In this document: piece after piece, positions 12,056 to 14,438 of the stretch
Numbering within the stretch: the first letter of the stretch is position 1
How the letters are laid out: every line of letters starts with the position of its first letter
Origin: Rhodobacteraceae bacterium UBA996
Lineage (GTDB): Bacteria; Pseudomonadota; Alphaproteobacteria; Rhodobacterales; Rhodobacteraceae
Reading direction: 5' to 3'
NCBI GenBank assembly: GCA_002291955.1
Contig: DBBA01000191.1
Location: 1 to 14,438 of the forward strand
Length of the DNA: 14,438 nucleotides
The notes under the pieces: generated by a model
What the model was told of the DNA's origin: nothing
The model's input: only the letters and a program-made list of their open reading frames with translations
The model's database searches: none
Made by a program: the position numbers and the translations under genes

Positions 12056-13834
12056 ATGCCTGCATACCGTGGTCCCGTGGCCGACATGCAGTTCGTGCTG
12101 CACGACGTCCTGAAGGTGACGGGGGCCGGCATCCCCGGGTATGACGGGCTGGACCCGTCGCTGACCGAGGCGATCCTGACCGAGGCGGCGAAGCTGGCCA
12201 GTGACGTGCTGGCACCCGTGAACGCCGCGGGCGACCGCCAGGGCTGCCGGCTGGAGAACGGGGTGGTGCGGACGCCGGACGGCTATCGCGCCGCCTTCGA
12301 CGCGATCAAGGCGGGCGGCTGGAACGGGCTGGACCTGCCCGAGGCGTTCGGCGGGCAGGACCTGCCCTATCTGATGGGCACGGCGGTCGGCGAGATGTTC
12401 GTGTCGGCGAACATGGCGCTCAACATGTATCAGGGCCTGACGCACGGGGCGATCAGCGCGATCCTGGCGCACGGGTCGGACGCGCAGAAGGCGACCTATC
12501 TGCCGAAGATGGTCAGTCTGGACTGGACCGGCACGATGAACCTGACCGAGCCGCATTGCGGCACGGACCTGGGGCTGATGCGCACCAAGGCCGAACCGCA
12601 GGGCGATGGCAGTTACCGCATCACCGGGCAGAAGATCTTCATCTCGGCCGGCGAGCACGACATGGCCGCGAACATCATCCACCTGGTGCTGGCCAAGGCG
12701 CCGGGCGGGGGCGAGGGGACCAAGGGCATCTCGCTCTTCATCGTGCCGAAGTTCCTCGTGCGCGAGGACGGCAGCCTTGGTGCCCGCAACGCGGTCTCCT
12801 GCGGGAAGATCGAGGAGAAGATGGGCATCCACGGCAACGCCACCTGCGTGATGAACTATGACGGGGCGACCGGGTTCCTGATCGGCGATCTCCACAAGGG
12901 GATGCGCGCGATGTTCACCATGATGAACGAGGCGCGGCTGGGCGTCGGCCTGCAAGGGTACGCCCAGGCCGAAGCCGCCTACCGGAACGCGGTCGCCTAT
13001 GCCCGCGACCGGCTGCAGGGGCGCGACGTGACGGGCGCGAAGAACCCGGGCGGCCCGGCCGACCCGATCATCGTGCACCCCGACATCCGGCGGTCGCTGA
13101 TGGACCAGAAGAGCTTTGTGGAAGGCGCGCGCGCCTTCACCTTCTGGGGCGCTTCCCTGATCGACGCGAGCCACCGCGGCGGCGACGCCAAGGCCGAGGC
13201 GATGATCTCGCTCCTCACCCCGGTCATCAAGGGCTTCCTGACCGACCGCGGCTTCGACATGTGCGTGGCAGCGCAGCAGGTCTATGGCGGGCACGGCTAC
13301 ATCGAGGAATGGGGGATGAGCCAGTTCGCCCGCGATGCCCGGATCGCCATGATCTACGAAGGCGCGAACGGCGTGCAGGCGCTGGACCTGGTGGGCCGCA
13401 AGCTGGGCGCGGATGGCGGGAAGGCGATCATGGCCTTCTTCGACGAGGTGAAGGGCACGATCCGCGCGCACGAGGGCGACGAGCGGCTGAAGGCCGCGAT
13501 CCTCGACCCGCTGAAATCCGCGTCCAAGGACCTGCAGGCGGCGGCGATGGTGTTCCTGCAGCAGGGCGCGAAGAACCCCAATGCCGCGCTGGCGGGATCG
13601 AGCGATTTCCTGCACCTGATGGGGCATGTCGCCCTCGGCCTGATGTGGGCGCGCATGGCGGCGGCGGCGCAGGGTGCGCTCGATGCGGGCACCGGCGACG
13701 TCGAATTCTGCAAGACGAAGCTTGCGACCGCGCGCTACTACATGGCGCGCCAGCTGCCCGCGACCCGGATGCACCTGGCGCGGATCGAAAGCGGGGCCGA
13801 GCCCGTGATGGCGCTGGAGGCGGCGCGCTTCTGA
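12056..13834 (+). CDS. Acyl-CoA dehydrogenase, long form with C-terminal domain
   Basis: A 592-residue FAD enzyme that introduces the alpha-beta double bond into acyl-CoA, the first step of beta-oxidation. It is longer than the roughly 380-residue classical enzymes: an extra N-terminal segment (MPAYRGPVADMQFVLHDVL), the three standard ACAD domains (about 40-157, 161-270, 282-450) and an additional C-terminal helical domain (about 466-590) as in the DmdC/long-chain FadE-like subgroup. Visible motifs are NLTEPHCGTDLG at 162-173 and IYEGANGVQALDL, with the catalytic-base Glu435. The usual YEGT is YEGA here. GGGAGGG precedes the ATG. It follows MerR2 and precedes a GFA protein. Chain-length specificity is unknown; a methylmercaptopropionyl-CoA dehydrogenase (DmdC) assignment is possible from domain plan but not supported by context. 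Confidence 0.92.
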   Translation: MPAYRGPVADMQFVLHDVLKVTGAGIPGYDGLDPSLTEAILTEAAKLASDVLAPVNAAGDRQGCRLENGVVRTPDGYRAAFDAIKAGGWNGLDLPEAFGGQDLPYLMGTAVGEMFVSANMALNMYQGLTHGAISAILAHGSDAQKATYLPKMVSLDWTGTMNLTEPHCGTDLGLMRTKAEPQGDGSYRITGQKIFISAGEHDMAANIIHLVLAKAPGGGEGTKGISLFIVPKFLVREDGSLGARNAVSCGKIEEKMGIHGNATCVMNYDGATGFLIGDLHKGMRAMFTMMNEARLGVGLQGYAQAEAAYRNAVAYARDRLQGRDVTGAKNPGGPADPIIVHPDIRRSLMDQKSFVEGARAFTFWGASLIDASHRGGDAKAEAMISLLTPVIKGFLTDRGFDMCVAAQQVYGGHGYIEEWGMSQFARDARIAMIYEGANGVQALDLVGRKLGADGGKAIMAFFDEVKGTIRAHEGDERLKAAILDPLKSASKDLQAAAMVFLQQGAKNPNAALAGSSDFLHLMGHVALGLMWARMAAAAQGALDAGTGDVEFCKTKLATARYYMARQLPATRMHLARIESGAEPVMALEAARF

Positions 13835-13859
13835 GGTCGGCCGGCAGGGGAGGGGCGCG

Positions 13860-14318
13860 ATGCAGCGCGGATGGCGCGAGGAACCGGCGGCCGCAGGCGG
13901 CTGCCAGTGCGGCGCGGTGCGCTACCGCGTCGCGGCCGGACCGGCGAAGTCGGTCGTTTGCCATTGCCGGATGTGCCAGCGCGCGACGGGCGGGGTCTTT
14001 GCGCCCCTGATGGAGGTGCCGCGCGCCCGCGTGACCTGGGATGGCACGCCCGCCGAATGGGCGTCCTCCGATGTCGCCACCCGGGGCTTCTGTGCCCGGT
14101 GCGGCACGCCCCTTTACTACCGGTCGGACGACACGGTGGAACTGATGGCGGGCACGCTCGCGCCGCCCTTCGCCTTCCGCCCGTTCGAGCAGATCGCGGT
14201 GGAAAGCCGCCACGGCTGGCTCGATGGGCTGGACGCGCTGCCCCGGATCGCGACGCCCGCGGGCTATGCCGTGCGGTCGAACCAGGCGCCCGAGACGCCG
14301 GTCGGGGGGGCGGCATGA
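13860..14318 (+). CDS. GFA/CENP-V family zinc-binding protein
   Basis: A 152-residue protein of the glutathione-dependent formaldehyde-activating (GFA)/CENP-V family. All seven expected cysteines are present: C15 and C17 in GGCQCGAVRY, C34, C36 and C39 in CHCRMCQRATG, and C78 and C81 in GFCARCGTPLYY, enough for the family's two zinc sites. Members are widespread and mostly uncharacterised; formaldehyde activation was shown for a few only, so no reaction is claimed. AGGGGAGGGG lies just before the ATG. It is 25 bases after the acyl-CoA dehydrogenase and overlaps the next gene by ATGA, so it belongs to the same operon. C-terminal residues after about 125 are low in family features. Confidence 0.9.
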   Translation: MQRGWREEPAAAGGCQCGAVRYRVAAGPAKSVVCHCRMCQRATGGVFAPLMEVPRARVTWDGTPAEWASSDVATRGFCARCGTPLYYRSDDTVELMAGTLAPPFAFRPFEQIAVESRHGWLDGLDALPRIATPAGYAVRSNQAPETPVGGAA

Positions 14319-14438
14319 CCCCCGGCCGCCGCCTGACCCGCCGCTTCCCGGCGGCGATGACCGAGGCGGGCTATCGCCGCCTGAAACGCTTCGCCGCCGA
14401 GAACGGGCTGGAGGAGGGCGAGGCGCTGTCGTTCCTGT
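14315..14438 (+). CDS. Unrecognised protein, N-terminal part (cut by window edge)
   Basis: An open frame begins at the ATG at 14315, overlapping the GFA stop as ATGA, and runs off the right edge after 41 codons. It begins MTPGRRLTRRFPAAMTEAGY and continues RRLKRFAAENGLEEGEALSF. The basic start followed by an amphipathic helix pattern is all that can be seen. The coupling and downstream position make it a real gene and probably the next member of the acyl-CoA dehydrogenase operon. I do not recognise its function. Confidence 0.65.
   Translation, partial: MTPGRRLTRRFPAAMTEAGYRRLKRFAAENGLEEGEALSFL

Noticed and set aside
11480..13774. A 764-codon minus-strand open frame opposite MerR2 and the acyl-CoA dehydrogenase.
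   Set aside because: Same compositional shadow; it spans two clear genes and an intergenic region and shows no motif.

Overview
This is a chromosomal stretch of a GC-rich alphaproteobacterium, most likely a member of the Rhodobacteraceae/Paracoccaceae. The reasons are the strong G/C third-position bias, the gene set, ATGA-coupled operons, and two copies of a GGGGCTCTGCCCC-type intergenic hairpin repeat that I associate with this group from memory. Coding density is high, no non-coding stretch exceeds about 230 bases, and I see no tRNA, rRNA, CRISPR array, insertion sequence or phage gene.

Left part (1-3600): the 5' end of valS runs off the left edge on the minus strand. Next to it is a minus-strand pair: an ABA4-like (DUF4281) membrane protein followed by a seven-helix membrane protein of unknown function. 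A TetR-family regulator is divergent from this pair. The 101-base gap between them holds two near-identical imperfect palindromes, which look like operators controlling both sides. A stand-alone GAF-domain gene follows, with a perfect 16-bp palindrome placed between its probable -35 and -10 boxes, and then an Lrp/AsnC regulator.

Middle (3600-8700): divergent from the Lrp gene is a fold-type III PLP decarboxylase that looks like ornithine decarboxylase. It has a long structured leader that may be the alphaproteobacterial speF element, and it ends in a repeat hairpin plus a good intrinsic terminator. Next come an isolated form-II CoxL-like molybdenum hydroxylase large subunit, without its FAD and iron-sulfur partners, and an overlapping DUF2235 alpha/beta hydrolase. 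A perfect 20-bp palindrome lies just after the hydrolase gene in a convergent gap.

Right part (8640-14438): a minus-strand operon encodes two PaaI-like hot-dog thioesterases and a MATE exporter, all joined by ATGA overlaps. The last 14 codons and the stop of the exporter gene come from a second copy of the dispersed repeat. Divergent from this operon are two paralogous MerR-type regulators in tandem. The second leads into a 592-residue acyl-CoA dehydrogenase, a GFA/CENP-V zinc protein and the start of an unrecognised gene. The likely theme here is acyl-CoA (fatty acid or branched-chain) breakdown under MerR control.

No single new multi-gene system stands out. The most interesting items are the non-coding ones (TetR operator pair, leader RNA, orphan palindromes, repeat-encoded protein tail) and the unexplained ABA4-like/seven-helix pair.
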